DNA of 64,000 nucleotides from Dictyoglomus sp. NZ13-RE01. Its GTDB lineage: Bacteria > Dictyoglomota > Dictyoglomia > Dictyoglomales > Dictyoglomaceae. The notes beneath the pieces are model-generated. The model saw only the letters and a program-made list of their open reading frames with translations. It made no database searches and was not told the DNA's origin. The position numbers and the translations under genes are program-made. The stretch covers positions 1 to 64,000 of the forward strand of contig NIRF01000006.1 in NCBI GenBank assembly GCA_002878375.1. Direction: 5' to 3'. Shown here one piece after another: positions 45,473 to 54,372 of the stretch; position 1 is the first letter of the stretch; each line of letters opens with the position of its first letter.

Positions 45473-47302
45473 TTAGTTCACCTTGTAATCTCCATCAATA
45501 ATTGTTCCATCAGGTCCCTGGTTTGAAGAACCTCCAGGATTTCCTCCTGGATTTGTGGAAGAGCCGGCGGATTGATACATTACCTGCCCAATCTCACCAA
45601 GGGCTTGGGTAAGTTCTTCCATTCCCTTCCTTACCTGTTCTACATTTATTCTTTCTGGCTTAATTAACTCTTCCAAATTCTTAATCTTATCTTCTACTTT
45701 TTGGACTAAATCCTTACTTACCCTATCTCCATAATCCTTTATGGTTTTCCTTGCAGTATAGATGAGATGCTCCGCCTGGTTCTTTGTCTCAATCTCCTCT
45801 CTTCTCTTTCTATCTTCCTCCTCAAATCTCTTTGCTTCCTCAGTCATCCTTTTAATCTCAGCTTCAGAAAGCCTTATAGCATTAGATATAGTTATTCTTT
45901 GCTCCTTACCAGTTGCCTTATCCTTTGCAGATACATGCACAATTCCATTTACATCTATATCAAAGGTCACCTCAATTTGAGGTACTCCACGAGGAGCAGG
46001 AGGAATTCCATCTAATATGAATCTTCCAAGGGAAATATTATCCTTTGCAAGGGCTCTTTCTCCCTGAAGAACATGGATCTCTACACTGGTTTGGTAATCT
46101 GTAGCAGTTGTAAAGATCTGGCTCTTGGAAACAGGAATAGGAGTATTTCTTTCAATAATCTTTGTAAACACACCACCAAGGGTCTCAATTCCAAGAGAAA
46201 GAGGTGTTACATCTACAAGTACAATATCCCTTATCTCTCCTCCTATAACCCCTGCCTGAATAGCTGCACCAAGAGCTACTGCCTCATCTGGGTTAACATT
46301 TCTTTGAGGTTCTTTCCCAAAATATTTCTTAATCCATTCTTGGATACAAGGCATTCTTGTAGCTCCACCCACTAATATGATCTTATCAATTTGGGATGGA
46401 GAAAGTCCTGCATCTTTTAATGCTCTCTCTGTTGGTTCTTGAGTTTTCTCAACCAAGTCTCTTGTAAGCTCTTCAAATTTTGCCCTTGTAAGAGTATATA
46501 CTAAATGAAGTGGAGTATTCCCCTTCATAGCTATGAAGGGAAGATTAATTTCTGTAGATAATTTGGAAGAAAGCTCAATCTTGGCTTTTTCCACTGCTTC
46601 ATATAGTCTTTGAAGGGCAGTTCTATCTTCTCTTAAGTTAATTCCATGTTCTTCCATAAAGTTTTCAATGAGCCAATTCACAATCCTCTCATCAAAGTCA
46701 TCCCCACCAAGCCTGTTATTTCCTGCAGTAGCAATAACCTCAAACACTCCTTCTCCAATCTCTAATATGGACACATCAAAGGTTCCACCACCAAGATCGA
46801 AGACTAAGATCTTTTGATGTCCTTCTTTATCAAGGCCATAGGCAAGAGCAGCTGCAGTAGGCTCATTAATAATTCTTACCACCTCTAAACCTGCAATAGC
46901 ACCAGCATCCTTTGTTGCTTGTCTCTGGGCATCACTAAAGTAGGCAGGACAAGTTATAACAGCTTTTTCAATAGGTTCTCCTAAATATGCTTCTGCATCC
47001 CTCTTTAATTTCCTCAGGATCATTGCAGAAATTTCCTGAGGAGTATATTCTTTGTCATCAATCTTTACTTTATAGTTTGTTCCCATATGTCTCTTAATAG
47101 ATTTTATAGTTCTTTCCGCATTAACTATGGCTTGCCTTTTTGCAGGCTCTCCCACTAAAAGTTGTCCATCCTTAGTAAAAGCAACAACCGATGGAGTTAA
47201 CCTGCTACCTTCCGCATTAGGTATTATTACAGGTCTTCCTCCCTCAAGATATGCAATAAGTGAGTTGGTAGTTCCTAAATCAATTCCTACAATCTTTCCC
47301 AT
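45473..47302 (-). CDS. dnaK: Chaperone DnaK (Hsp70)
   Basis: ATP-driven folding chaperone, 609 residues. N-terminal [30 protein letters not shown] and [11 protein letters not shown] belong to the ATPase domain. The substrate domain and lid follow, ending with a Gly/Asn/Pro-rich tail and DGDYKVN. Its ATG lies inside grpE (23-nt overlap), with AAAGGAGG upstream. Confidence 0.98.
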   Translation of the reverse strand: MGKIVGIDLGTTNSLIAYLEGGRPVIIPNAEGSRLTPSVVAFTKDGQLLVGEPAKRQAIVNAERTIKSIKRHMGTNYKVKIDDKEYTPQEISAMILRKLKRDAEAYLGEPIEKAVITCPAYFSDAQRQATKDAGAIAGLEVVRIINEPTAAALAYGLDKEGHQKILVFDLGGGTFDVSILEIGEGVFEVIATAGNNRLGGDDFDERIVNWLIENFMEEHGINLREDRTALQRLYEAVEKAKIELSSKLSTEINLPFIAMKGNTPLHLVYTLTRAKFEELTRDLVEKTQEPTERALKDAGLSPSQIDKIILVGGATRMPCIQEWIKKYFGKEPQRNVNPDEAVALGAAIQAGVIGGEIRDIVLVDVTPLSLGIETLGGVFTKIIERNTPIPVSKSQIFTTATDYQTSVEIHVLQGERALAKDNISLGRFILDGIPPAPRGVPQIEVTFDIDVNGIVHVSAKDKATGKEQRITISNAIRLSEAEIKRMTEEAKRFEEEDRKRREEIETKNQAEHLIYTARKTIKDYGDRVSKDLVQKVEDKIKNLEELIKPERINVEQVRKGMEELTQALGEIGQVMYQSAGSSTNPGGNPGGSSNQGPDGTIIDGDYKVN

Positions 47303-47789
47303 TTTCTTCTACCTCCTTTTTTTCAATTTTCTTAGATACTATAACTCTTGCAGGTCTTAAAACCCTATTTCTAAAAAAGTAACCAGGAGAAACTTCTCTA
47401 ACAACCACATTCTCATCTCCATCCTCCACCTCCTCAATCCCCACAGCCTCATGGAGATTGGGATCAAAGGGCTTTCCAATAACATCCATTCTAACAACTC
47501 CCTCATTTAGGAGTAAGTTTTCAAACTGTTTATAAATCATATTAACACCTTCTATGATTGCATCTTTTTTCCTTGCCTTTTTCATGGTTTCCAAAGCCAA
47601 ATGAAAATTATCAAGAATGTTAACAATCTCCCTTAAGAGGCGGGCATTTGCAATCTCTTGCCACTCCTCTTTTTCTCTTCTTAACCTCTGGCGGAAGTTC
47701 TCAAATTCCGCTTGAAGCCTTACATACTTTATTTCCCAATCTTCAGTTGTAGTTTCTTCCTTTTTTTCTACCAATTCTTTTTCCTCCAT
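47280..47789 (-). CDS. grpE: Nucleotide exchange factor GrpE
   Basis: Releases ADP from DnaK. 169 residues: an acidic N-terminus ([17 protein letters not shown]), a long coiled coil ([20 protein letters not shown]), and the C-terminal beta wing with [20 protein letters not shown] and [23 protein letters not shown] precedes the ATG. First gene of the operon. hrcA, often the leading gene in such operons, is absent here. Confidence 0.96.
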   Translation of the reverse strand: MEEKELVEKKEETTTEDWEIKYVRLQAEFENFRQRLRREKEEWQEIANARLLREIVNILDNFHLALETMKKARKKDAIIEGVNMIYKQFENLLLNEGVVRMDVIGKPFDPNLHEAVGIEEVEDGDENVVVREVSPGYFFRNRVLRPARVIVSKKIEKKEVEENGKDCRN

Positions 47790-47812
47790 AATTTCACCTC
47801 ATTTTAAATTTT

Positions 47813-47839
47813 TTAGCACTCCCATGGTAAGACTGCTAA
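47813..47839 (-). promoter_or_regulatory. CIRCE operator (HrcA binding site)
   Basis: TTAGCACTC, a 9-nt spacer and GACTGCTAA match the CIRCE inverted repeat TTAGCACTC-N9-GAGTGCTAA with one mismatch. It lies 24 bp before the grpE start, in the leader downstream of the promoter, where HrcA would repress the heat-shock operon. Confidence 0.9.
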
Positions 47840-47842
47840 AGC

Positions 47843-47877
47843 CATATATAGTTTATAATCTCTATAAAAATTGTCAA
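47843..47877 (-). promoter_or_regulatory. Predicted grpE-dnaK-dnaJ promoter
   Basis: On the minus strand a perfect TTGACA (47872-47877) is followed by an AT-rich stretch. The -10 box is ambiguous (AAACTA at 17 nt or a shifted TATATA). Confidence 0.5.
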
Positions 47878-47899
47878 GAGTGAATATATATAGCTAATG

Positions 47900-48048
47900 A
47901 ATATAATGTTAAAAAATGCAATAGGGGAGAAAAACTAAACTTCTCCCTCACAGATCCTTATCTTTCCTTACTGGAATAACTAAGTTTGGATTTTATGGGA
48001 GGTTTTTCTTTTCAAAAACTGATTATAGGTCAGGGCTTCATTCGCCAT
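47900..48048. other. Non-coding stretch, nothing recognised
   Basis: Between the heat-shock promoter and the toxin-antitoxin patch. It holds one weak hairpin (GGGAGAA with TTCTCCC, about 47924-47948) and no convincing reading frame on either strand. It may be leftover sequence from decayed accessory genes. Confidence 0.5.
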
Positions 48049-48076
48049 TTGACAATATAACTATATATTGTAAAAT
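48049..48076 (+). promoter_or_regulatory. Promoter/operator of the toxin-antitoxin patch
   Basis: TTGACA (48049-48054), a 16-nt spacer and TAAAAT (48071-48076). A perfect inverted repeat CAATATA-ACTA-TATATTG (48053-48070) fills the spacer and is placed like an autoregulatory operator. Confidence 0.55.
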
Positions 48077-48125
48077 GTTTGTAGTTAGAATTGGTAAGAA
48101 ATCGCAAATAGTTATACCTAAAGAA
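48075..48125 (+). pseudogene. AbrB/SpoVT-type antitoxin remnant
   Basis: ATG 48075 opens MFVVRIGKKSQIVIPKE, the first beta-hairpin of the AbrB/MazE swapped-hairpin fold. After that the expected IRKALGI-type continuation is lost and the frame ends within about 15 codons. Another frame at 48151-48180 reads LMRAPKSID before a stop, resembling an AbrB tail. It looks like a gene reduced by deletion. Its ATG overlaps the predicted -10 box, so it is probably not translated. Confidence 0.55.
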
Positions 48126-48185
48126 AGATGTAATAGGGAATGTAGTAGTTTTAATGAGAGCACCTAAGAGTATAGATTAGTATAG

Positions 48186-48584
48186 ATGGAAATTACATTA
48201 GATAAAAATATTATAGAAAGATTAAAAGAATTAAAGATAGCTATTCTCTATCTTTTTGATTCTTATGGCTCAGAAACACAGAAAGAGGATAGTGATATAG
48301 ATCTTGGAATTGTTTTTGAAAATACTGAAGTTTTAAGAGATTCTTTAAAAATCTATGAAGAGTTATATTTAATATTTAGCAAAATGTTCGATAGAGAAAT
48401 AGATATTGTTTTTTTAGATAAAGCTCCATTAACTTTAAAATTTGAGGTAGTAGTAACAGGAAAAATAATATACAGTATATCTGAAGAATTTGTATATGAG
48501 TATAAAGAGAGGATCATCAAAGAGTATATAGATTTTAAACCACTATTAGATGAACAAGATAGAGTTTTATTGGAGAGATTATGA
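48186..48584 (+). CDS. mntA: MntA-type nucleotidyltransferase antitoxin
   Basis: 132 residues, minimal nucleotidyltransferase fold. The active site reads YGSETQKEDSDIDLGIVF: Gly28-Ser29 and Asp37-x-Asp39, with a further acidic position in REIDIVFLD. In the HepT-MntA system this protein adds AMP to a tyrosine of the HEPN toxin and neutralises it. Its stop overlaps ATG 48581, the likely original hepT start. No clear ribosome binding site. Confidence 0.85.
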   Translation: MEITLDKNIIERLKELKIAILYLFDSYGSETQKEDSDIDLGIVFENTEVLRDSLKIYEELYLIFSKMFDREIDIVFLDKAPLTLKFEVVVTGKIIYSISEEFVYEYKERIIKEYIDFKPLLDEQDRVLLERL

Positions 48585-49007
48585 AAAGAAGTCCTTTAAA
48601 TAGAGAAAGATATTAATAAGCTCTTCAAGTTTAAAAGTATGTCCTTGGAAGAATTTAAAACAGACGAGAATTTTGCCATTGCAGAACACTATTTAAGAAG
48701 AGCTTTAGAAGCAGTTTTTGAAATAGGAAATCATATTTTATCAAGAATTCCGGGGATAAGAATATCTACATATAAAGAAATAGCTTTAGCATTAGGAGAA
48801 CAGAATATCATACCTAAGGAATTTGCCCAGGAAAAACTTTTAAAAATGGCTGGATATAGAAATAGATTGGTTCATTTTTATTCTGAAGTTTCAGTGGATG
48901 AGCTATATCAAATAATTCAAAATAATTTAACTGACTTTGAGGAGTTTTTAAAATATATAAAAAATATCTTAGAAAATCCCGAAAGTTTTAAGTTTACCAT
49001 TCTTTAA
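48581..49007 (+). pseudogene. hepT: HepT-type HEPN toxin, damaged at the 5' end
   Basis: HEPN RNase family. The motif R-x4-H-x-Y is intact: Arg74, His79, Tyr81 in RNRLVHFY, counted from ATG 48639. The natural start appears to be ATG 48581 (ATGA overlap with mntA), but that frame stops at 48614-48616 after MKRSPLNRERY. The continuing frame, +1 relative, reads EKDINKLFKFKSMSLEEF and has no start before 48639. About 15 residues of the first helix also seem missing. It may be inactive, or translated from 48639 as a 122-residue form. Confidence 0.7.
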
Positions 49008-49176
49008 CTACTTCTTTCAGACTTAGAAAAATTTTATTAGACTCTTCACTATTTAACCTTTCTGGGTGCCATTGGACTCCCAGCAGATATGGATGATCTT
49101 TATATTCAATTCCCTGATAGTGAGAACTATTTACTATTATTTCTTCTCTACCTATTCTTTCAACAATTCCACTCAT
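48994..49176 (-). pseudogene. C-terminal remnant of a class I glutamine amidotransferase (PuuD-like)
   Basis: A 60-residue frame that reads the end of a gamma-glutamyl-GABA hydrolase-type peptidase C26: EIIVNSSHYQ and LGVQWHPERL carry the conserved His and the His-Pro-Glu motif. The N-terminal two thirds, with the nucleophile Cys, are missing. About 20 residues between the two motifs are deleted too. It begins at an ATGA overlap with nadC, so it may be translated but cannot be a functional amidotransferase. Confidence 0.8.
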
Positions 49177-50018
49177 TCTCCCTCTATTTCCAAACTTATA
49201 TCTAGGCTTTTTACAGAATGGGTTAATTTCCCCATTGATATAAAGTTTATTCCTAAGGGAGCAATAACTTTAATATCCTCTGGCTTTATATTTCCTGATA
49301 CTTCAATTAATACCTTTCCATTAATAATTTCTACTGCCTTTTTAATAGTCTCAATATCCATATTATCTAACATAATAATATCTACTTTATTTTCTAAAGC
49401 TTCCCTTACTTGCTCTAAATTTTCTGTCTCCACCTCAATTTTGTAAAAAGGTGGTACCTTTTCTCTTACCCTTCTTACAGCCTCTGTAATTCCCCCTGCA
49501 ATCCTTATATGATTATCTTTTATTAAAACCATATCATATAAGGCAAACCTATGATTTTCCCCTCCCCCAACCTTTGCTGCATATTTCTCTAAGATACGAA
49601 GCATGGGTGTAGTTTTTCTTGTATCCAATATTTTTACATTATAAGGTTTAGCAAGGGAAACACAATAATTAGTAAAGGTTGCAATTCCAGAAAGTCTTTG
49701 CAAAAAGTTTAAGGCAACTCTTTCCCCAGAAAGAATTGCTCTTGCCTTCCCGTATATCTCCGCTATGATTTTCCCTCTTTCAACCCTCTCTCCATCTGAA
49801 ACTTTCTGAGAAAAATTCACCTCTTCATCCAAGAACTTAAAAACTTCTTTTGCCACAGGAAGACCTGCTATAATTCCTTCTTCTTTTGCAATTATATAAG
49901 CCCTAATATTAAGATTTTCAGGGACAATACTATCAGTAGTTATATCAGAAAAACCAATATCTTCCTTTAATGCATTCTCAATTATTTCTCTTAAAAGATG
50001 GTGGGGAATTGACATCAC
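49173..50018 (-). CDS. nadC: Nicotinate-nucleotide pyrophosphorylase (quinolinate phosphoribosyltransferase)
   Basis: Converts quinolinate and PRPP to nicotinate mononucleotide. 281 residues. Substrate-site arginine, lysine and histidine blocks are present: KILDTRKTTPMLR, KVGGGENHRFALYD and VLIKDNHI. The start is GTG 50018, 9 nt after AGGAGG; ATG 50015 is the next codon. It overlaps nadB by 41 nt. Third step of de novo NAD synthesis in this operon. Confidence 0.96.
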   Translation of the reverse strand: MMSIPHHLLREIIENALKEDIGFSDITTDSIVPENLNIRAYIIAKEEGIIAGLPVAKEVFKFLDEEVNFSQKVSDGERVERGKIIAEIYGKARAILSGERVALNFLQRLSGIATFTNYCVSLAKPYNVKILDTRKTTPMLRILEKYAAKVGGGENHRFALYDMVLIKDNHIRIAGGITEAVRRVREKVPPFYKIEVETENLEQVREALENKVDIIMLDNMDIETIKKAVEIINGKVLIEVSGNIKPEDIKVIAPLGINFISMGKLTHSVKSLDISLEIEGE

Positions 50019-51555
50019 GAAATATTACCTCCTCTCCCTTTTGCCAAATTATATGCTTTCTCCATTCCTCTTTTGTTATGGGATAATCTATTCTAAAATG
50101 GGCACCTCTACTCTCCTCTCTTAAAAGGGCGGATTTTGCAGTAAGATAAGAGACCAGCACCATATTTTTTAATTCTAAAAACTCTCTATTTTTAATAAAA
50201 GTCCCTTCTAATTCTTTGTTCCATATCTCCAAAATCTTTACCGCATCTTTCAACCTTTTTTCTTCCCTTAAGATTCCTACATTGTTCCACATTAATTCTC
50301 TTAAATCTTTCTTTGTAAAGGAAATATTAGGGCTTTTTTCAATTAATTTTATAGATGTATTTATGTTATTAGAGCTTAAATCTTGACTTATAGCAGTTAT
50401 ACATCTTTTTCCAAAAACTATACCCTCCAAAAGAGAATTACTGGCAAGCCTATTTGCTCCATGAAGTCCTGTACAAGCCACTTCTCCACATGCGTATAGA
50501 TTCTTTATCCTTGTTCTTCCCCATTCATCGGTTTCTATTCCTCCCATTAGATAGTGGGCGGAAGGCTCTATAGGAATTAAATCTTTTGTAATATCATATC
50601 CGTATTGGTTACAAACCCTTAAAATGTTTGGAAATCTTCTTTTTATCTTGCTTTTACCTATAGGACGAAAATCCAAGAATATATCCTTTTCTGTTTCCAA
50701 CATCTCTAAATAGATTGCTCTTGTAACTATATCCCTTGGTGCCAACTCTCCCTGAGGATGATAGTTTAGCATAAACCTTTCTCCATAGCCGTTTACCAAT
50801 ATTCCCCCTTCACCTCTTACTGCTTCAGAGATTAAAAATTTCTGAGGTAGGTTAACCTTCAAAGCGGTAGGATGGAACTGATAAAATTCAAGATCCATGA
50901 TACTGGCATAGGCTCTATAAGCAATAGCTATACCATCTCCTGTAGAAGTTATAGGATTAGTAGTATAGGGATAAATCTGTCCTGCCCCTCCTGTGGCCAG
51001 AATTACATATTTGGCATAGACTAATTCCACTTCATCCTTCTCATTTAAAAATATTCCACCAATTGCTTTATCGTTATCCAAAACAAGATCTATTAAAAAA
51101 TATTTTTCAAAAATGGAAATATTGGATTTTTCTTTTATGATAGAAATGAGTGTTTTTGCAAGCTCAAGCCCTGTAGAGTCTCCACGAGCATGAATTATCC
51201 TTCTCCTACTATGGGCTGCCTCTTTTGTAAATTCCAATCCGTTTACTCTATCAAATTTTACTCCTGCGGATATTAGGTCCTTTATCCTTTCAATACCTTC
51301 CTCTACTACTATTTTAACTATATTCTCTTCATTAAGTCCTGCACCTGCATTAATTGTATCCTCAAAATGAAGTTCCGGAGAATCATCATTATTTAAGGCA
51401 ACCGCAATACCACCTTGGGCATAATAGGTACTACTCTCCTCTAAATTACCCTTTGTAAATAATCCTACTTTTAAGTTAGCAGGAGAATAAAAAGCAGAAA
51501 TTAAGCCTGCTACACCACTTCCAATTATAATAACATCAAAATCTCTTTCTCTCAT
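49978..51555 (-). CDS. nadB: L-aspartate oxidase
   Basis: FAD enzyme that oxidises aspartate to iminoaspartate for NadA. The FAD loop is IIGSGVAG near residue 10. ESSTYYAQGGIAVAL and HARGDSTG are family motifs; the latter has catalytic histidine and arginine. 525 residues. In anaerobes it uses fumarate or another acceptor in place of oxygen. It overlaps nadA by 4 nt and nadC by 41 nt. Confidence 0.96.
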   Translation of the reverse strand: MRERDFDVIIIGSGVAGLISAFYSPANLKVGLFTKGNLEESSTYYAQGGIAVALNNDDSPELHFEDTINAGAGLNEENIVKIVVEEGIERIKDLISAGVKFDRVNGLEFTKEAAHSRRRIIHARGDSTGLELAKTLISIIKEKSNISIFEKYFLIDLVLDNDKAIGGIFLNEKDEVELVYAKYVILATGGAGQIYPYTTNPITSTGDGIAIAYRAYASIMDLEFYQFHPTALKVNLPQKFLISEAVRGEGGILVNGYGERFMLNYHPQGELAPRDIVTRAIYLEMLETEKDIFLDFRPIGKSKIKRRFPNILRVCNQYGYDITKDLIPIEPSAHYLMGGIETDEWGRTRIKNLYACGEVACTGLHGANRLASNSLLEGIVFGKRCITAISQDLSSNNINTSIKLIEKSPNISFTKKDLRELMWNNVGILREEKRLKDAVKILEIWNKELEGTFIKNREFLELKNMVLVSYLTAKSALLREESRGAHFRIDYPITKEEWRKHIIWQKGEEVIFRDVNSPPSFKRNN

Positions 51556-52448
51556 AAGGCTAACATTTTTTCAATAGCCCTATAAGCTTTCGATCTTATA
51601 GGTTCTTCCACTTTAACAATAGGCTTTAAATCTTCTAATGCCCATAAAATTTTTTCTAAGGTTATCTTCTTCATATTAGGGCAAACAGCTAAAGAAGATG
51701 CAGGATAGAAAATTTTATCTGGAGCTTCTTTTCTCAACCTATGAAGAATTCCCATTTCGGTCCCAATTATGTATTCTTTATTGTTATCTTCCTTTACAAA
51801 CTTAATAATACCACTGGTACTGGCTATTTTATCCGCCATATCCAAAACTTCCTTTCTACACTCAGGATGCACAACCACTTTTGCATTTTTATATTTATTT
51901 TTCATAATTTCAATATCTTGAGGTAGGATTCTTTGATGCGTAGGACAAAATCCATTCCAAATATACATCTTCTTATTTACATGTTTACTAACATAATATC
52001 CCAAATTTCGATCAGGTACAAAAATAACCTCATCGGAAGGAACCTTTTCCACTACAGAGATAGCATTTGCAGAGGTACAACAATAATCACTTTCCGCCTT
52101 TACCTCTGCAGAAGTATTAACATATGCAACCACTAAGGCATTTGGATATTTTTCCCTGAGCTTCTTTATATCCTCTGAGGTAATCATATTCGCTAAAGGA
52201 CATCCTGCATTAATATCTGGTAAAATAATTGTCTTTTCTGGTGCTAAAATACTTGCAGTTTCAGCCATAAAGTGCACACCACAAAAAACTATTACCTCTT
52301 CTTTTACTTCTTTAGCGATACGAGAAAGTTCTAAAGAATCCCCTACAAAATCTGCAATATCCTGAACTTCAGGAAGCTGATAATTATGGGCTAATATTAT
52401 TGCATTCCTTTCCTTCTTTAATTTTCTTATTCTCTCTACTATATCCAT
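51552..52448 (-). CDS. nadA: Quinolinate synthase
   Basis: Condenses iminoaspartate with dihydroxyacetone phosphate; oxygen-sensitive [4Fe-4S] enzyme. Cluster cysteines lie in FCGVHFMAETA, DYCCTSANA and AVCPNMKK. About 298 residues, the short form of the family. Start ATG 52448, 10 nt after GAGG; GTG codons at 52457 and 52454 are closer to the binding site than ideal. First gene of nadABC. Confidence 0.95.
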   Translation of the reverse strand: MDIVERIRKLKKERNAIILAHNYQLPEVQDIADFVGDSLELSRIAKEVKEEVIVFCGVHFMAETASILAPEKTIILPDINAGCPLANMITSEDIKKLREKYPNALVVAYVNTSAEVKAESDYCCTSANAISVVEKVPSDEVIFVPDRNLGYYVSKHVNKKMYIWNGFCPTHQRILPQDIEIMKNKYKNAKVVVHPECRKEVLDMADKIASTSGIIKFVKEDNNKEYIIGTEMGILHRLRKEAPDKIFYPASSLAVCPNMKKITLEKILWALEDLKPIVKVEEPIRSKAYRAIEKMLAL

Positions 52449-52482
52449 TTCCACCACACCTCAAAATGAAATTATTTTTTAA

Positions 52483-52512
52483 AGCTTATCCTAAAAATAC
52501 ACTTTGTGTCAA
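52483..52512 (-). promoter_or_regulatory. Predicted nadABC promoter with inverted repeat
   Basis: On the minus strand TTGACA (52507-52512), an 18-nt spacer and TAAGCT (52483-52488). ACAC-TTT-GTGT (52499-52509) overlaps the -35 box and may be an operator for an NAD-responsive repressor. Confidence 0.5.
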
Positions 52513-52537
52513 ATGGTAATAAAACTTTCTTTTTAGG

Positions 52538-52566
52538 TTGAATTTTATCCTATAATTGGCTATATT
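52538..52566 (+). promoter_or_regulatory. Promoter of the ThuA-GH130 operon
   Basis: TTGAAT (52538-52543), a 17-nt spacer and TATATT (52561-52566). The AAAGGAGG binding site follows at about 52573-52580. Confidence 0.65.
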
Positions 52567-52589
52567 TTTTAGAAAAGGAGGTAAAAATT

Positions 52590-53309
52590 ATGAGAAATAT
52601 AGTAACTATCTGGAATGAGTTTAGGCATGAAAAATTGCATGAAGAAACGAAAAGAATCTATCCATCTGGCATCCACAACATAATTGCAGAATTTACAAAA
52701 AAAGAAGGCTTTAAAGTAAAAACTGCGACCTTAGACGAGCCTGATCATGGTCTCTCCGACGAAGTTTTAAATTCTACGGGAGTGCTTGTTTGGTGGAGCC
52801 ATATGGCAAATGAAGAGGTAAGAGACGATATAGTAGAAAAAATTCACAAAAGGATATTAGAAGGAATGGGATTTATTGCACTGCATTCTTCTCACCTCTC
52901 CAAAATATTTAAAAAACTTATGGGGACAAGTTGTAGGCTAAAATGGAGAGAAGAGGGTGAAAAAGAAAGAGTATGGGTGGTAGAGCCAGGACATCCTATT
53001 GCAGAGGGGCTACCTGAATATTTTGAGATTCCACATTCAGAAATGTATGGAGAAAGATTTGATATTCCAAGACCTGATGAATTAGTTTTTATCAGCTGGT
53101 TTAAAGGTGGGGAAGTTTTTAGAAGTGGTATGTGTTTCTATAGAGGAAATGGAAGAATTTTTTACTTTAGTCCTGGGCATGAAACTTATCCCATCTATTA
53201 TCAAGAAGAGGTACAAAAAGTTATATGCAATGCAGTTAGGTGGGCTATGCCAAGAAAGGAGGTGAAAGTTACCTTTGGAAATGTAAAACCCTTAGAAAAA
53301 TGGGAATAA
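52590..53309 (+). CDS. ThuA-like trehalose-utilisation family protein
   Basis: 239 residues with a glutamine-amidotransferase-like fold ([32 protein letters not shown]). The family is linked to sugar catabolism but its chemistry is mostly unproven; some members are thought to act on keto-disaccharides. The HSSH segment replaces the catalytic Cys of true amidotransferases. It precedes a GH130 gene in a two-gene operon, so a beta-mannoside or related disaccharide is a plausible substrate (inference). Confidence 0.82.
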   Translation: MRNIVTIWNEFRHEKLHEETKRIYPSGIHNIIAEFTKKEGFKVKTATLDEPDHGLSDEVLNSTGVLVWWSHMANEEVRDDIVEKIHKRILEGMGFIALHSSHLSKIFKKLMGTSCRLKWREEGEKERVWVVEPGHPIAEGLPEYFEIPHSEMYGERFDIPRPDELVFISWFKGGEVFRSGMCFYRGNGRIFYFSPGHETYPIYYQEEVQKVICNAVRWAMPRKEVKVTFGNVKPLEKWE

Positions 53310-53341
53310 ATATCTAAAATTTTTAAATGAGAGGTGAAAAG

Positions 53342-54340
53342 ATGGGAATAAAGATTTATACAGAACCTATTCCAAATTTACCATGGGAAGACAAGCCTAA
53401 AGACTGTAAAGACGTAATTTGGCGCTATTCTAAAAATCCTATAATTAAAAGAAATCATATAAAAAGATCCAACAGCATATTTAATAGTGCGGTTGTAAAA
53501 TTTGGAGATAAATTTGCAGGAGTATTTAGGGTAGATGACAAAAGTAGAGCCATGAATATTCATAGAGGATTTAGCAATGATGGATTAAACTGGCAAATTG
53601 ATGAGGAGCCTATAAATTTCATTCAAAAAACCAGAGATCCTCTGATAAGTCAGTATAAATATGATCCAAGAGTAACAAAAATAGAAGATACTTATTGGAT
53701 AACTTGGTGTAATGGATACTATGGTCCCACTATAGGAGTAGGTTATACTTATGATTTCCAAGAATTCTATCAGATTGAGAATGCCTTCTTACCGTATAAC
53801 AGAAATGGGGTTTTATTCCCAAGAAAAATTAATGGAAAATACGCCATGTTAAGTAGACCATCCGATCAAGGACATACCGCTTTTGGAGATATCTTTTATA
53901 GTGAAAGTCCTGATATGATTCATTGGGGCTGTCATAGGCATGTAATGTCCGCAGGGCACCAGTATTCAGGATGGCAATCTCTAAAGATAGGAGCAGGACC
54001 AACACCCATTGAAACCAGTGAAGGTTGGCTTCTCATATATCATGGTGTACTTCTATCCTGTAATGGATATGTATACAGCTTTGGAGCTGCCCTTCTTGAT
54101 TTAGAAAAGCCATGGATAGTAAAGTATAGAGCAAGAGAATATTTGTTATCACCTCAAGAATATTATGAGTGCGTAGGAGATGTACCTAATGTAGCATTCC
54201 CTTGTGCAGCTTTAGTAGACTCAGAAACAGGAAGAATGGCAATATATTATGGAGGAGCGGACACAGTGGTTGCAGTAGCCTTTGGATATGTGCAGGATAT
54301 TATAGACCATCTAAAGGATACAGGAATAAAATATACATAA
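53342..54340 (+). CDS. GH130 glycoside phosphorylase/hydrolase
   Basis: About 332 residues forming a five-bladed beta-propeller. The catalytic aspartate is Asp108 in [12 protein letters not shown]. Other family blocks are [35 protein letters not shown] and [13 protein letters not shown]130 enzymes mostly phosphorolyse or hydrolyse beta-mannosides, releasing mannose 1-phosphate. Linkage specificity cannot be read. Start ATG 53342 behind GAGG; an ATG at 53327 has no binding site. It fits with the alpha-mannosidase elsewhere in the window as mannan or mannoside use. Confidence 0.9.
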   Translation: MGIKIYTEPIPNLPWEDKPKDCKDVIWRYSKNPIIKRNHIKRSNSIFNSAVVKFGDKFAGVFRVDDKSRAMNIHRGFSNDGLNWQIDEEPINFIQKTRDPLISQYKYDPRVTKIEDTYWITWCNGYYGPTIGVGYTYDFQEFYQIENAFLPYNRNGVLFPRKINGKYAMLSRPSDQGHTAFGDIFYSESPDMIHWGCHRHVMSAGHQYSGWQSLKIGAGPTPIETSEGWLLIYHGVLLSCNGYVYSFGAALLDLEKPWIVKYRAREYLLSPQEYYECVGDVPNVAFPCAALVDSETGRMAIYYGGADTVVAVAFGYVQDIIDHLKDTGIKYT

Positions 54341-54347
54341 AGATTAA

Positions 54348-54371
54348 GGGGGGATAGAAACTTATCCCCCC
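54348..54371. terminator. Hairpin between convergent genes
   Basis: GGGGGGATA (54348-54356) pairs with TATCCCCCC (54363-54371) around GAAACT. It separates the GH130 gene from the convergent DUF4129 gene. No long T-run on either side, so termination strength is uncertain. Confidence 0.6.
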
Positions 54372-54372
54372 A

